Below are positions 29,484 to 41,136 of a stretch of 64,000 nucleotides of DNA, piece after piece (position 1 is the stretch's first letter; the number at the start of each line of letters is the position of its first letter). Made by a program: the position numbers and the translations under genes. The DNA is taken from contig JADKDL010000002.1 in NCBI GenBank assembly GCA_016714605.1, positions 400,881 to 464,880 on the forward strand, in the 5' to 3' direction. Origin of the DNA: Bacteroidales bacterium (GTDB lineage Bacteria; Bacteroidota; Bacteroidia; Bacteroidales; UBA1715). Under the pieces are notes generated by a model. It was not told the origin of the DNA, made no database searches, and saw only the letters and a list, made by a program, of their open reading frames with translations.

Positions 29484-32136
29484 ATGAAAAAAGTATTTAA
29501 AATTACAGGTTTAGTCGTGCTTTTGTTGCTTGTTTTTGTGATTTTATCACCTTTTTTATTTAAGGGTAAAATTTTAAAATTAGCCAAGAGCGAAATAAGT
29601 AATTATGTTGATGCTAAAGTTGATTTTTCGGATCTCGACTTAACTATATTTAAAAGCTTTCCTTCGTTCACTATTAGTGTTTCAGATATCAGTGTTCTTG
29701 GCATTGGTCGTTTTGAAGGTGATACTCTCGCTCTAATAAAAATATTTATGTAGATGTTGATTTTATGAGCGTTGTAGCTGGTGGGAAAATTGGGGTATCA
29801 AAAATTGTTCTTAATACTCCATATTTTAATGGTATAATGTTGGCCGATAGTACTGCAAACTGGGATATTGCTAAAGCTGATACTGCTAGCACTCCTTCTG
29901 ATACTGCATCTGCTCCTTTGGAATACAAAATTTCATTAAAGCATTTCGAAATAATTGATGCACATGTAAATTATTCTGATTTTACATCGGGTACTTTTTT
30001 GAAAGTCAAGAATTTTGACATGAAGCTTAATGGTGATTTTTCTGAGAAAAAAACAATGCTTGACAATACCATTTCAATTGAAGATTTGTTCCTTGAAATG
30101 AGTAAGATAACATATCTAAATCATGCAAATTTCGCTTTTGATGCAAAAATTGATGCTGATATGGAGAATAGTAAGTTCTCATTCCTTGATAATTCATTGA
30201 AAATAAATGCAATGGAGTTGCTTTTTCAAGGCTGGGTTTTACTTAATGGAAACGATATTGATATGGATGTTTCTTTTGGTCTAAAAAATACTGATTTTAA
30301 AGAATTATTATCTCTAATACCAGGTGCTTATAAAACAGACTTTGAGAATGTAAAAACAGAAGGGATTTTATCTTTTAATGGAAATGCAAAGGGTAAATAT
30401 TCTGATAGTTTAGAGCTTTATCCAGCTTTCAATTTAATTTTGAAAGTTGCAGATGCTTCTGTTAAATATCCTGACCTGCCAGGTACAATCAAAAATATTC
30501 AGCTAGATCTTACTATTGATAATGCCGATGGCGTTCTTGATAATACTATTATTGATTTAAAGCAATTACATTTAGAATTAAATAAAAATCCTTTTGATAT
30601 AAAATTGCTTGTAAAAACTCCATTATCCGACCCTTATCTTAATTGTAAACTTATTGGAAATTTGGAACTCTCTGAAATGAAAATTTCATTCCTCTTGATT
30701 CGACTGAACTGCAAGGACAAATAAATTCTAATATTGCTGTAGAATGTTTTGTGTCTCAGATCGAGAAAGAAGAGTACGAAAAAGTGAAAGCTGAAGGTGA
30801 TTTAACCATTTCTAATTTTAAATATGTAGATGCAGATTTTCCTCAAGGAATATTAATATCAAATGCAAGTTTTCAATTTTCTCCACAGTATTTGAATATT
30901 CTTCAGTTGAATTCAATAATTGGAAAGTCTGATTTCTCTATAACTGGTAAAATTGAGAATTTTATTCCGTACATTTTAGCTAATCAAACAATTATTGGTG
31001 ATATTACATTTAATTCAACATATTTAGACATAGATGAATTAATGGGTACTGAGCAAGATGATGCCACAATTGACTCAGCGACTAGTACTGTAGATAGTTC
31101 AAATTCAGAACCTTTACAAATACCTAGTAATATTAAGTTTAATTTAAACACAAATATTTCAACAATAATTTATGATGGCATCAAGATTACTAGCGAATCG
31201 GGTCAGATAAGCATAAACAATACAATTGCAGAAATAAAAAATTTAAAGCTAAAAGTCCTTGATGGGAATGTTAAATTGCAAGGTCTTTTTAATACTCAGA
31301 ATCCTTATAAACCATTTATTGATATAAACCTAGATGTAGATAGACTTTCTATCGTTGAAACGTACAATACATTTGATATTATAAAGGAAATGGTGCCATT
31401 TGCAAAATATTGCAAGGGTATTTTTGGTTTGAATATTGATTTTTCGTCAATGTTAGATGCTGAATTATCGCCTGTTTTAAAATCTGTAAATGGTAAAGGT
31501 AACGTTCTGACAAAAAACATAACCTTATCTGAATCCAAAATCCAAGGTGTTCTGGCTGATAAACTTAAACAAGAAAAGTATAAAACTATAGAATTAAAAG
31601 ATATGAAAATATCTTTTGAAATTATTAATGGAACAATTAAGACCAATCCGTTTGACTTTAATTTTAGTGGTAACACATCATCTGTTTCGGGCAGTAGTAG
31701 TCTAGATCAGTCAATTAATTATGTAATGAATATTGCGGTTCCAAAAAGTAATCTTGGAAACGCAAACGAATTTATAGATGGACTTATGTCGCAGTTGCCC
31801 ACTATTGGTGGAGTAAAACCTACTCTAGGCGATAAATTGTTTTTTGATATTGTAATGAAAGGTAATATTCTTAATCCAAAAATTTCTTTTATACCAAAAA
31901 CCTCTGCAAGTGGTGCTAGTGTAACCGATCAACTGAAAAATGAGTTAACTAAGAAGAAAGAAGAGCTTAAACAGGAAATAGATAAAGCTAAACAAGAGGC
32001 AGTTAAACAAATAGAGGAAACCAAACAAAATGTTACCAACGAGGTGAAAAAAGAGGTTGAAGAAACTAAAACTGAGGTGAAAAAAGAAGTGAAAAAAGAA
32101 GCTCAGAAAAACTTAAAGAAATTGTTGAATAAATAG
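29484..32136 (+). CDS. AsmA-family envelope protein (two frameshifts)
   Basis: About 880 residues: N-terminal membrane anchor (ITGLVVLLLLVFVILSPFLF), then the AsmA start KILKLAKSEISNYVDAKVDF, a long beta-rich periplasmic body, and an AsmA_2-like C-terminal block (MDVSFGLKNTDFKELLSLIPGAY, and later INYVMNIAVPKSNLGNANEF). Breaks lie near 29750 (A-run) and 30690-30750. Family members, with TamB, are implicated in outer-membrane biogenesis and lipid transport. Unusual here is the last 65-residue tail, made of Lys/Glu heptads (KKKEELKQEIDKAKQEAVKQ and VKKEVKKEAQKNLKKLLNK), expected to form a basic helix or coiled coil. Confidence 0.78.
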
Positions 32137-32427
32137 TTGCGTTTAAAATTTTGATTTGTAAATATTTTATTATTATGTTCTTATGATTAAAGTAAGAGCT
32201 TGATAATAAAATATTTTTTTTAGAATTAAAGCATTAAATATAATTCTGTACTTTTAGAATGTTCTGTAATTCATTGAAAAACATCCTTGTAAATAATCTT
32301 ATTATTTTAGATAATGTAAAAGAGTATCTTGAAGAAGATATAAATATGATATTTATTACCTATATAAAATTTGTCTCTTAAAATCTATTTATTATATTTA
32401 CCCACTAGACAATAAAATTTATTCTTT

Positions 32428-34711
32428 ATGATTAAGAAAACAACACTTCAAGGTTATGTTGTCATATTAGCTGTTTCGTTAGTTATTTTTCTGCTTACTA
32501 ATGTAATAGCTGTTTATTCGTATTACGAAAATGTTTTTTTCGAATCCTTTATTCAAATACATAGAGAATTTCCGGTAATGTATGTGTTTAATATATTTAT
32601 TATTATAGGATTACCTTTGATTGGGGCTTATGTATATTATAGATTTTATGAATTATTGCTAATCCATGAATCTGAGAATAACCAAATAAAAGAGAGTATT
32701 AATGCAAGTATATTATATACAAAAAAACTGATTGATAATGATTTGAATTTTGACCTTGAAGTTCAGTCAGATGATGTTTTGGGTACTTCATTAAAGACAT
32801 TGAGAAATAGACTATTGTCGAGTAGAGAAGAGGAACAACAACGCAAAAAAGATGATGAACAGCGAAATTGGTCGACCGTTGGGTTGGCTAAATTTGCCGA
32901 TATATTAAGGTTAAATAATAATAATAATCTTACCGAATTAGGATACAGCGTAGTAAGTAATTTGGTGAAATATTTAGATGCTAACCAAGGAGGATTTTAT
33001 GTGTATGTAAAGTCTGCCGATAAAAATGAAAGAGATTATTTTGAGCTTTCGGGTTGTTACGCCTATGAAAGAAGACGAATGATTTCGCAAAAAATTAATA
33101 TTGGAGATGGTTTAGTAGGTAGATGCGGAATAGAGCGTGAATCTATTTATTTGACTGATATTCCGAAAGATTATATTAAAATTACATCAGGTTTAGGTAA
33201 AGAAGTGCCTACAATATTGTTGTTAGTTCCATTGATAGTAAATGACAGCTTGCAAGGCGTAATGGAAATTGCATCTTTCAAAGAACTTGAAAAATATCAA
33301 ATAGAATTTATAGAGAACGTTGCAGAAATTGCAGCGTCAACAATTGCAGGCGTAAAAATTAATATTCAGACGGCTAAACTTCTCGAAGAGTCTAGAGCAC
33401 AAGGTGCCAAATTATCCAGACAAGAAGAGGAGATGAGGCAAAATATGGAAGAGATGAAGATGCTTCAAAAGGAAGCTGCCTTGCAAAGCGAAGAGTTTGT
33501 GAGCTTCTCTAATTCCGTAAACCATACAATGATTAGAGCCGACTTTATTGTTGATGGTACCTTACTTTATGCTAATACCAAATTTTTAAATAAATTAGGA
33601 TATTCAGGTAATTCAGAAGTAGAAGGTAAAAGTATTTTCAATTTCATTAACCCCAAAGATCACGATTGGTTCAATAAGATATGGTCAAATCTCTCAAAAG
33701 GGGGAAGGCACTATGAAGGTTTTATGAAACAAATGGCAAAAGACGGCAGAGATGTTTGGACACTTTCTACTTATACCTGTGTAAAAGATGACAGCCAAAA
33801 TGTGGTGAAAATTTTATTTCTAGCAATTGACACAACCGAATTTAAGAAGCAAAGTATTCGGTATGAAGGAATGATAGCTGCTCTAAATAGATCAAACTTA
33901 AGAGCTGAATTTTCTATGATGGGTGAGGTTGTTGAGTGTAATACCAATTATCAGAATGCTTTAGATTTTTCAATTGATGAAATTACAAAGCTTACTATCT
34001 TTGAGCTTATAGATGTAATTGATGCCAGTAAAATAAAGAAAAATTGGCGTCAGATACTTAAAAATATACCTTATGACGAAACTTTAAAATATAATAATAA
34101 GGAAGGTAAAGAAATTTGGCTCAATGGCGTATTTGCACCTGTAAAAGATATGTATGGAGATATCTCTAGTATTGTATTCATGGGGCATAACATCTCAGAA
34201 CAAGTACTTGTAGAACGACAAGTCGAAAGCCAAAATGCGATACTCAAAAAACAAGAAAAACAGTTGCAAGAAAATCAACTTATTCTAGAGCAGAAATTGA
34301 AAGAGGCTACCGATGAAATGCGTTCGCAATTAGATAAAATTGAAAGAATTAAAATTCTGAATGAGAAAACTTTAGAAGGTGCACTTGACGGTATTTTTAC
34401 ATTTTCTGAAACGGGTAAAATTACATTTCTTTAATAGAGCTGCTCAATTGTTGTGGGGATATTCTGCTTCTGATGTAATTGGAAAAGATGTGAAAATACT
34501 ATTTTCTGATGCCATTATAGCTTCAAATGATTTTGTGAATTCTATTGTTAATACTTATAGCGAGAAAATTGTTGGGGTTAGGCAAGAAATTCTTATTTCT
34601 GATATTAATAAAAATGAAAAATCTGTATTGATACTTCTTTCCGAAGCTTCATATGGTGACGACCAAACGTTTACCGCTTTTGTACAGAATATTGAAGTTG
34701 AATTGTTTTAA
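32428..34711 (+). CDS. Membrane GAF/multi-PAS sensor protein without an output domain (one frameshift)
   Basis: About 760 residues. Two membrane helices (residues about 10-30 and 52-70) are followed by a charged linker, a GAF domain (about 150-310, with GDGLVGRCGIERESIYLTDI), a coiled coil, a PAS domain (about 360-470; YANTKFLNKLGYSG), a second PAS (about 480-590; MMGEVVECNTNYQNAL), another coiled coil, and a third PAS that runs over a frameshift at 34430 (GALDGIFTFSETGKITFFNR, then AAQLLWGYSASDVIG). The gene then stops; no kinase, GGDEF or PP2C output is visible before 34711. It may signal through partner binding. It precedes the chemoreceptor gene in the same direction, separated by 198 bases. 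Confidence 0.78.
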
Positions 34712-34909
34712 TTACAGCTTTGTAGTCATTATAATATGAGATAAAGCATACTATCTCATGTTTCTTGTTTTATTATTTTAATAATGTAAATCATATTACT
34801 ATTTACATTATCTCAATGTCTAAAATTTCAATTCATTAACTGTTTTTTTGTTACTTGCTACTATTATAATTAATATAATAAATAGGTAAAAACAATATAA
34901 TTTATTTAT

Positions 34910-37085
34910 ATGAAATCATTAACAATAAAACAGAAACTCAATGGACTAACATTGGCTTTATTAATAATATTTATTTTTATTGCTGCTTTTTGCTTTTGGG
35001 GTATTAAAAAAAATACCGAATTGGAAAATATGCTAAAAAACACCAAGCAGATAGAAATAAATATATTAAAACTTAGAAAAGCCGAAAAGAATTTTCTCGC
35101 AAGAGATATCATTGATAAAAATTATTTTGAAACCGGCATCAGTTCTAATTTGCTAGAGTTTGATTCTGTAGTAAAATCAACTTTGAATTTAATTGATTTA
35201 ATGCAGAATTATCATAATGAAGAGGAATTATTAAATTCTTATACTGGTATAAGATTATCATTGGAAAATTATAATGCTTCATTTAAAAATATTGTCGTAA
35301 AAAGTAATGAAAAGGGTTTTAAAGATTGGGGTTTTAGAAGGTGCTTTTAGAAAGGCAGCACATAAAACAATGTCTGCTTTTGAAAAATCAGGTAATGATA
35401 ATCTCCTTAATTCTATATTATTCTTAAGAAGGCATGAGAAAGATTTTTTAATTAGAAAAGAAGAAAAATATGTTACTGAATTTAATGATTTAGCTGAAAA
35501 GGTTTCTCCAAAAATTATTAAAGCTGGATTAGGAAATGTTTTTAATGATTATGTTGATGGTTTCAATAAAGTTGTAGAAATAAATAGAGAACTTGGTCTT
35601 ACCTATGAAGAAGGTCTACAGTTGGATCTAATAAATAAGGTGAACGAAATAAAACCAATTTTAATTGAATTTGAAAACTTGCAAACGCAGAATGCAGAAA
35701 ACCATAAAAATGAGGTTATGTACCTAATTATATTAGTTATTGTATTAAGTCTGATTTTGTTACTTATTTTTACAATAGGCTTTTCAAGAAGTTTATTATT
35801 CCATTTAGGAGGTGAGCCTCGTGAAGTTGCTTTAATTGCTGATAGTATTGCAAGTGGAAATTTAAATGTTGAAATTGAAAATGCTGAATCTAGAACCGGA
35901 GCTTTAAAATCTATGTATATAATGGTAGAAAAGTTAAAGGAGATTATTGGAAGTGTTTCAAATGGCATTGAAAATATAGCATATTCAAGTAAAGAATTAC
36001 ATTCTACAGCTGCAAATGTTTCGGAGGGAGCCTCAGAACAAGCCTCTACAATAGAAGAGATTTCGTCTAATATTGAAGAAATATCCCTGAATATTCAGCA
36101 CAACACAGACAATGCTAATCATACAGAAAAAATTGCAAATTCTACGGTTAATTTAATAAGTGATGGGAACAAGTCTACCGAACAAACGATAGTTTCAATG
36201 AAAACCATTGCCGAAAAAATTACAATTATCAATGATATTGCATTCCAAACAAATTTATTGGCACTCAATGCTGCCGTTGAAGCAGCACGAGCAGGTGAAC
36301 AAGGAAAGGGTTTTGCTGTTGTTGCCGCAGAGGTAAGAAAATTAGCTGAGAGAAGTAGAATTGCGGCAGAACATATTGATCAACTTTCTAAATCAAGTGT
36401 TTTAATTGCTGAAAAAGCTGGTGTCCAATTAGCTGGTATTGTGCCTGATATTGTGAAAACAGCATCGCTTGTTCAAGAAATTGCAGCTTCCAGTTCCGAT
36501 CAAAGTACCGGCACTAAACAAATAAAAGATGCTATTCAGCAACTTAGCAATGTGACTCAAGCCAATGCAGGTGTAAGTGAAGAATTAGCCTCAAGTGCAG
36601 AAGTACTTTCAGAGCATGCAGATGAATTACTTAAAGCTATTAATTTCTTTGTTAATAAATCGGAAGATACTATAGAATCTAAAAAAGTAAAGGATAAAAA
36701 AGTAAAGGATAAAAAAGTTGAAGTTGAAACACTAAAAAAGAGCAAATCTGCATTAGTAGAAAGAATTAGTAAAAAGTCTGAAACGCAGGTTAAAGAAATT
36801 GAAAGAAAAACTCCAATTGAAGAAAAGATATCAAAACCTAATGTGAAGATTGATGATTCGAATTTAAAAACAAATTTAAAAACAATCACAAAATCAGATG
36901 CTAAAACAGATACTAAAAAAGACGTAAAAAAAGATGTAAAAACACTGATTGAAGAAAAAAAGAATAAAGAAGAGAAAAAGATTATTCAATCAAATTTACA
37001 ATCTAAAGTTCCTATTAAAAATACAAAAGGAGTGAAATTAGACTTGGGTGGAAATGAACCTGATGATGAATTTGTTCATTTTTAG
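34910..37085 (+). CDS. Methyl-accepting chemotaxis protein with basic C-terminal tail (one frameshift)
   Basis: About 725 residues. First membrane helix near residues 14-32, a periplasmic helical sensor of about 230 residues (repeated FLARD/FLIRKEEKY segments, as in helical bimodular HBM-type sensors), second membrane helix VMYLIILVIVLSLILLLIF, a HAMP-like linker, and the signalling domain with the hairpin tip DIAFQTNLLALNAAVEAA and GFAVVAAEVRKLAERSR. A frameshift near 35330 breaks the sensor. After the signalling domain come about 145 residues that are very rich in Lys, Thr and Glu (KKVKDKKVKDKKVE repeats), ending DDEFVHF. This tail is not a normal receptor feature. The partner CheA and CheW genes are not in the window. 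Confidence 0.85.
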
Positions 37086-37244
37086 TTAGTTATGTTGATT
37101 TTACCATTTTTTTGTTTAGGTTATCAATATTCTTTATTGTTAAAAAAAGGTTAATAAATATTCATATTAAAAAAACTACCAAAATGTGGTTTTATTAAGG
37201 AAAAATACTAATTTTGCACATGTAATAAAAAAAGGATTAGATCA

Positions 37245-37934
37245 ATGGCAAAGAAAGAAGATTATTCTCAAGAAAGTAGTTTAGAAAAAATTGAGGAGAC
37301 CCTTAGTAAAACAGAAAGATTTATTGAGAATAACCAGAAAAAACAATTGTGGTTATTACGGCTGTACTCGTTTTTATAATAGGTGGATATTGGGCTTTTA
37401 AGAGTTTTTATATAGCTCCAAAAGAGATAGAAGCACAAAAGGAAATGTATATAGCTCAGTATTATTTTGAAAAAGATTCGTTTGCTTTGGCTTTAAATGG
37501 AGACGGACAGTATTTGGGTTTTTCTGAAATAGCAGCCGATTATGGATTAACTAAATCAGGTAACCTATCATCTTACTATGCTGGCTTATGTAATTTTGCA
37601 TTTAGGGAATTACGAAGAAGCAATATCAGATTTAGAAGATTTTTCTACTGATGATATTTTTATAGGTGCTGTTTCGCTAGATGCTTTAGGCGATGCTAAT
37701 ATGGAATTAAATAAAGTAGATAAAGCTCTTAGTTACTATAAAAAAGCTGCAGAGTATAATAAAAACGAACTTATGACTCCATATTTTTATATGAAAGCTG
37801 CATTTGCTTCTGAGCTAAGTAACAATTACACTGATGCATTAAAATATTATACAATAATTAAAGAAGAATATCCTAAATCGCAACAAGCTGGTGATGTTGA
37901 TAAATATATTGCTAGAGCAGAAATTAAGAAGTAA
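37245..37934 (+). CDS. Membrane-anchored TPR protein (two frameshifts)
   Basis: The ATG at 37245 gives MAKKEDYSQESSLEKIEETL, then in another frame a membrane helix (VVITAVLVFIIGGYWAFKSF) and tetratricopeptide repeats (NYEEAISDLEDFSTDDIF, DANMELNKVDKALSYYKKAA). The breaks are near 37345 (A-run) and 37600. Length (about 228) and order match a conserved Bacteroidota tetratricopeptide protein found beside ribH, as here. It resembles the YfgM/BamD-like class of periplasmic TPR proteins; exact role unknown. A TAATTTTG box is at 37209-37216. Confidence 0.75.
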
Positions 37935-37961
37935 TTCTTTATAAAGAATATTAAATTAAAT

Positions 37962-37992
37962 AAAAAGTCTCACCCCTAAAGTGAGACTTTTT
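37962..37992 (+). terminator. Terminator between the TPR gene and ribH
   Basis: AAAAAGTCTCAC (37962-37973) pairs perfectly with GTGAGACTTTTT (37981-37992), loop of 7, followed by more Ts. Confidence 0.8.
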
Positions 37993-38022
37993 TAATATAA
38001 ATATATTATAACATCTCTACTT

Positions 38023-38513
38023 ATGGCTACAATATTAAAAAATTTATCAGACTACGATTCAAAATCAATTCCATCTGCCAACGAAATGAAATTTGGGATT
38101 GTAGTTGCTGAATGGAACGATAGCATAACTTCACTTTTATGCAAAGGTGCTATAGATACATTAGTTAAGCATGGTGCAAATTCAGAAAACATAATTGTAA
38201 AAGCATCCATAAGACATTTGAACTTACAGCCAGGGCTAGGTGGCTTGCTGAAGCAACTGATGTTGATGCTATTATAGTGTTAGGGGTAGTGATTCAGGGA
38301 GATACAAGGCATTTTGATTTTATCTGCCAAGGTGTAACGTATGGAATTACCGAACTGAATCTTTCTTTTGATATTCCTTTTATTTTTGGTGTACTTACAA
38401 CAGATACAGCTCAACAAGCAATTGATAGAGCAGGAGGGAAGCATGGAAATAAAGGTGATGAAGCTGCAATAACTGCAATTAAAATGGTTAATTTGAAAAA
38501 TGACTTATCATAA
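38023..38513 (+). CDS. ribH: 6,7-dimethyl-8-ribityllumazine synthase (frameshifted)
   Basis: Penultimate enzyme of riboflavin synthesis; condenses 5-amino-6-ribitylaminouracil with 3,4-dihydroxy-2-butanone 4-phosphate, usually as a 60-mer. Visible motifs: FGIVVAEWN (near 27), IVLGVVIQGDTRHFDFIC (near 88), ITELNLSFDIPFIFGVLT and AGGKHGNKGDEAA. The middle segment (38205-38276) is shifted but reads as PGTFELT and ARWLAEATDVDAII when frames are joined; breaks lie near 38206 and 38240-38277. About 160 residues in total, the family length. The catalytic His is in the RHFDF segment. Since riboflavin synthesis is normally needed, error is likelier than decay. Confidence 0.87.
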
Positions 38514-38639
38514 TTTTTTCTAATTTATTTCCAATTCAAATTAGAGCCAAAAAAAATAATTAAATAGTAATGTTTTTATCTTAATTTTTTTTGTAAATTG
38601 TAGTTGCCTCATTTTTTTAATTAAGACAATATCAAAATT

Positions 38640-39542
38640 ATGGATAAAGACGATTTGTTGGTACTCATAGAAAATGCGTATGTTGGAAATAAAACGAAAC
38701 TTGATTTATCAAATAGAGATATAAGTGAAATTCCCGAAGAGATTGGGAAATTACAAAATCTCAAAATTTTAAATTTGAGTTACAATACCATAAAAAAATT
38801 ACCTCCGAGTATTGGTAAACTTCATAATTTAGAAGTTTTAATGTTGCATAAATGCTTTAGGGGAGAGTTTACCCGATTTATTGTGTAATCTTAAAATTAC
38901 AATCAATGGATGTTGGGAATAATTTACTGAAAACATTTCCAGATAATATTGGGGAACTTAGTAATTTACAGGTGTTTGATGCAAGTTTTTGTAAATTAGA
39001 AACTCTTCCTATTAGCTTTATTAATTTATTGAGTTTAGAGAGCTCTCACTAGAAAATAATAATTTTGTTTTTCCACCTCAAAAAGTAATTAAAAGAGGGC
39101 TTTATGCCACCATGCCTTTTTTGCATCAGGAAAAATTAAGTTAGAAACCGCAGAAGTTATTTTACAGGTATATAATATGCCTGCAAATATTCAGTTGGCC
39201 TTTAGGCAGTTTTTGGAAATTTTTACTGCTGTTGTAAACCAAGAAGATATTCCTCTAAAGTTAAATCCAAACTTTGTAACACATAAGTCGAATATTCCTC
39301 TCATTGATAAAGAAGCTGAAAATACTATATATGAAAGAATGTTCAAATTCAGCAAATTGACCGACGAGGTATACAAAAAAGATAAAAAGACGATTAAAGA
39401 CAGGGAATATTTAATAATAGAACTTCAAGAACAAATTAAAATTTTGACAGGAATACTTATTTCTGAAATGAGTGATATTAAGGAAATTCATGGTCAAATA
39501 GAAGCGCTTTCATCAAAGCTTGATGAGTTAAAAAGTGAATAA
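38640..39542 (+). CDS. Leucine-rich repeat protein (frameshifted)
   Basis: About 300 residues. The first half is a short stack of LRR units of the bacterial LxxLxLSxNxIxxLPxxIGKL type (IPEEIGKLQNLKILNLSYN, LPPSIGKLHNLEVLMLHKN, LKTFPDNIGELSNLQVFDAS). The second half is helical (MPANIQLAFRQFLEIFTAVV through IEALSSKLDELKSE). Breaks lie near 38850, 39050 and 39120. No signal peptide, so it is probably cytoplasmic; LRR stacks bind proteins. Function is unknown. Confidence 0.68.
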
Positions 39543-39667
39543 TTTTATTCAGATGTTCGATATGTTTGCGAAATAACTTGAATCGTATTTCATTACTATT
39601 CCTTTTTTGAATATTTTTGCTTGATAATAGATTTGTGATATTTTATTAATAGATTTGATTTTAATGT

Positions 39668-39722
39668 GAATTAACGTTAATTCGCACTTGTATAAAAAAG
39701 TTAAAAATTATTTTTATACAAG
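39668..39722. promoter_or_regulatory. Two nested inverted repeats upstream of the DUF2520 gene
   Basis: GAATTAACGTTAATTC (39668-39683) is a perfect 16-base palindrome. Immediately after it CTTGTATAAAAA (39687-39698) pairs with TTTTTATACAAG (39711-39722). Both precede the GTG at 39771. They may be an operator plus a leader hairpin, or the terminator of the LRR gene. Confidence 0.4.
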
Positions 39723-39770
39723 AATCAAATAGATCTAAAACAAATATTTGTTGTACTCAAAATTTATAAA

Positions 39771-40542
39771 GTGAAAATAGTTCTGATAGGAGCCGGAAAT
39801 GTAGCAACTCACATAGGCAAAGCATTATTTAATGAAGGGCATAAGATTGAACAAATTTTTAGCAGAACGATGAAATCTGCTTTAGAATTGGCTTCTAAAT
39901 TCAATACTTCTTTTACAACTGATATTAAAACTATCACAGATAATGGTGATATTTATATAATTGCAATATCAGATATTGCAATACCTTCAATTATTCAAGC
40001 ATTCCCTCATAAAGATAAATTATTGATTCATACAGCAGGAAGTGTTGATATTTCTGTATTTGAAAGGGTATGCAAAGCAATATGGGGTAATGTATCCACT
40101 ACAGACTTTCTCTAAGTTTAAGGATTTGAATTTTAGTAACATACCTATTTTTGTTGAAGCGAATAGTGATTCAGTAACTCAAACTTTAATAGATTTTGCC
40201 TCAATTTTAAGTCCCAAAGTATCTGTCATTAGTTCTAAACAACGAATAATGCTGCATCTTTGTGCTGTTTTTGCTTGTAATTTCTCTAATCACATGTGTG
40301 CTATTGCCGAAGATATTTTACAAAAAAACAATCTTCGGTTTGATATTTTAAAACCTTTGCTTCAAGAAACTTTTGAAAAGCTTAATAAACATTCACCTTT
40401 TGAAAGTCAGACTGGACCCGCAGTAAGAAACGACATCAATATTGTTTACAAACATGTTGAATTATTATGTAGGTTTCCTAAATTTGTAACTACTTATAAA
40501 ATAATTAGTGATAGCATAATAGATTTGCATAATAATAAATAG
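39771..40542 (+). CDS. Rossmann-fold plus DUF2520 oxidoreductase-like protein (one frameshift)
   Basis: About 257 residues. The GTG start gives KIVLIGAGNVATHIGKAL with the dinucleotide-binding GxGxxA-type loop. The C-terminal half is the all-helical DUF2520 domain (MLHLCAVFACNFSNHMCAIA, ETFEKLNKHSPFESQTGPAVRND). A break near 40090 (expected W-G-x-x-YPLQTFSK) joins the two frames. The fold is related to pyrroline-5-carboxylate reductase and ketopantoate reductase; the substrate is unknown. The stop is adjacent to the start of the kdsC-like gene, in an order (DUF2520, kdsC-like, UbiA-like, maf) I recognise as common in Bacteroidota. Confidence 0.8.
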
Positions 40543-40543
40543 C

Positions 40544-41065
40544 ATGGGGAAGTTTAAACAGGAATTGAAAAATATAAAAGCATTTGTATTTGATGTTGAT
40601 GGAGTGTTTACCGACGGCAAAATTTTGTTTACAGATGAAGGTAGGCAAATGAGAAATATGAATGTTAAAGATGGTTATGCAATACATTTGGCTGTTAAAA
40701 AAAATATACCAATTGGAATTATCACCGGTGGTACATGTAATTCTATTGTGATAAGATTTAATAGCTTGGGCGTGACTGATTTGTATATTGCATCTAAGAA
40801 TAAAATGGATAATTTTTTGCATTTTCTAAATAAATATTCTTTACAGCCAGAAGATATTCTGTATATGGGAGATGACCTACCCGATTATCAAGTAATGAAA
40901 ATTGTAGGTTTGCCTACTTGTCCGTCCGATGCTTCGCAAGATATAAAGAATATAAGTCATTATATATCCGACAAAAAAGGAGGTGAAGGCTGTGTTAGAG
41001 ATGTTGTAGAACAAACCCTTAGAGCCAAAGGCATGTGGATGGATACAGATGCTTTTGTTTGGTAA
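40544..41065 (+). CDS. kdsC: HAD-superfamily phosphatase, KdsC-like
   Basis: 173 residues, a cap-less HAD enzyme. Motif I FDVDGVFTDG holds the nucleophile Asp, then IITGGTCNS, and motif IV GDDLPDYQVMK; GLPTCPSDASQDIK is typical of KdsC. It would remove phosphate from 3-deoxy-D-manno-octulosonate 8-phosphate in lipopolysaccharide core synthesis. Close relatives act on N-acylneuraminate 9-phosphate or phosphoglycolate, so the substrate is not certain. It starts one base after the DUF2520 gene ends, so the two are an operon. Confidence 0.85.
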   Translation: MGKFKQELKNIKAFVFDVDGVFTDGKILFTDEGRQMRNMNVKDGYAIHLAVKKNIPIGIITGGTCNSIVIRFNSLGVTDLYIASKNKMDNFLHFLNKYSLQPEDILYMGDDLPDYQVMKIVGLPTCPSDASQDIKNISHYISDKKGGEGCVRDVVEQTLRAKGMWMDTDAFVW

Positions 41066-41136
41066 TTATATATTAAATAATTATAAAATTTAAAGATAAA
41101 ATAACTGATGAATGTAGTAGAATCTTAATACCAACA

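Noticed and set aside
36660..36720. Chemoreceptor tail as a CheR-binding pentapeptide
   Set aside because: The terminal residues EFVHF do not match the usual xWxxF motif because Trp is missing.
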